NCBI GenBank assembly: GCA_023424475.1
Contig: JAFADX010000074.1
Location: 1-7,431 of the forward strand
From: Pseudomonadota bacterium
GTDB lineage: Bacteria > Pseudomonadota > Alphaproteobacteria > Acetobacterales > Acetobacteraceae
Length of the DNA stretch: 7,431 nt
Direction of reading: 5' to 3'
Of the stretch, positions 7,021-7,431 are shown piece by piece. How positions within the stretch are numbered: the first letter of the stretch is position 1; each line of letters opens with the position of its first letter. The position numbers and the translations under genes were made by a program. Under the pieces are notes generated by a model. The model was not told the origin of the DNA. It saw only the letters and a list, made by a program, of their open reading frames with translations, and ran no database searches.

Positions 7021-7431
7021 TCAGTCCTTCGTCACGACGGGGACGGGCGCGCCGTCCCTCAGTTCATGGGTGCAGCGCAGGCGCTGCGGCGTGTCCCCGG
7101 GCGCCAGCGCGGCAACGGTCGCAAAGCCCTGCGCGCGGAAGCGCGCGCCGTCGGCGCCGACCGGCACGAAAAGGCGCGGTTTCGCCGGCGCGGGCGGCGC
7201 GGCGCGCAGCACCGCGTCGGGATAGAGCGACATGCCCGTCGCCGGCTCGTCGTTCTGCGAGACATAGCGCCCGCCGCGCCCCAGTTCGCCCGACATGCCC
7301 GGCCCGTAGATCGTGAAGGCGACGCCCGTATGATAGCGGAAGCCGCGGAACTCGACGGGGTCGAGGGTGATGCGCAGGCCCGGCGCGCGGCCGGCGACGG
7401 CTTCGAGCACGGCGGCGGCATTCTCGGCCAC
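7021..7431 (-). CDS. hisZ: ATP phosphoribosyltransferase regulatory subunit HisZ, C-terminal part
   Basis: The gene enters from the right edge; only the last 136 or so residues are present and its start lies outside the window. HisZ is a catalytically inactive relative of histidyl-tRNA synthetase. It combines with short-form HisG to make the allosteric ATP phosphoribosyltransferase that starts histidine synthesis. The class II synthetase fold is seen in DPVEFRGFRYHTGVAFTIYG, matching the YYTG-type strand of the family, and in GELGRGGRY, matching the motif 3 region. The end, VVTKD, is followed by TGA at 7021-7023. The absence of an anticodon-binding domain after the catalytic-type core, and purA directly downstream, favour HisZ over true HisS. 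The GTG at the window edge (complement of 7429-7431) is an internal codon, not the real start. Confidence 0.88.
   Translation of the reverse strand: MAENAAAVLEAVAGRAPGLRITLDPVEFRGFRYHTGVAFTIYGPGMSGELGRGGRYVSQNDEPATGMSLYPDAVLRAAPPAPAKPRLFVPVGADGARFRAQGFATVAALAPGDTPQRLRCTHELRDGAPVPVVTKD

Overview
The window looks like chromosomal DNA of a very GC-rich alphaproteobacterium, most likely of the Acetobacteraceae or a neighbouring Rhodospirillales family (Roseomonas-like). This is an inference from strong G/C bias at third codon positions, hisZ lying directly before purA, a Uup-type ABC-F ATPase, and an intergenic palindromic element of a style I associate with alphaproteobacterial genomes. No taxonomic marker was searched.

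Layout. The plus strand of the left part (1-3055) carries accessory genes: a glyoxalase/dioxygenase-fold (VOC) protein (218-730), a lipoprotein-type alpha/beta hydrolase broken by an apparent one-base insertion in a G run (815-1445), the C-terminal half of a DUF2892/YgaP-like membrane protein with its start missing (1446-1583), and a metallophosphoesterase with an unassigned C-terminal domain (1682-3055). The right part (3281-7431) is on the minus strand. In transcription order it holds hisZ (partial, entering from the right edge), purA, a small PliG-like lipoprotein and uup. The two blocks converge on a 225-base gap (3056-3280) packed with palindromes: an element resembling a dispersed repeat, a 27-bp inverted repeat with one mismatch, and a small hairpin.

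How the genes work together. hisZ and purA are almost certainly one transcript: 5 bases separate them and the purA ribosome-binding site lies in the last codons of hisZ. HisZ is the regulatory subunit of ATP phosphoribosyltransferase (histidine synthesis), and PurA commits IMP to AMP synthesis. The lipoprotein and uup follow on the same strand, with GC-rich hairpins in both gaps (5681-5711 and 5129-5152), so separate or attenuated transcription is possible. The left-hand genes show no obvious common pathway. Two adjacent broken genes at 815-1583 suggest local decay, although a sequencing error could explain the first.

I found no RNA gene, CRISPR array, insertion sequence or complete new multi-gene system. 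The most interesting points are the decay zone, a metallophosphoesterase that seems to have lost the ligands of one metal site, an inverted repeat covering the best ribosome-binding site upstream of that gene, and the palindrome-rich convergent gap.
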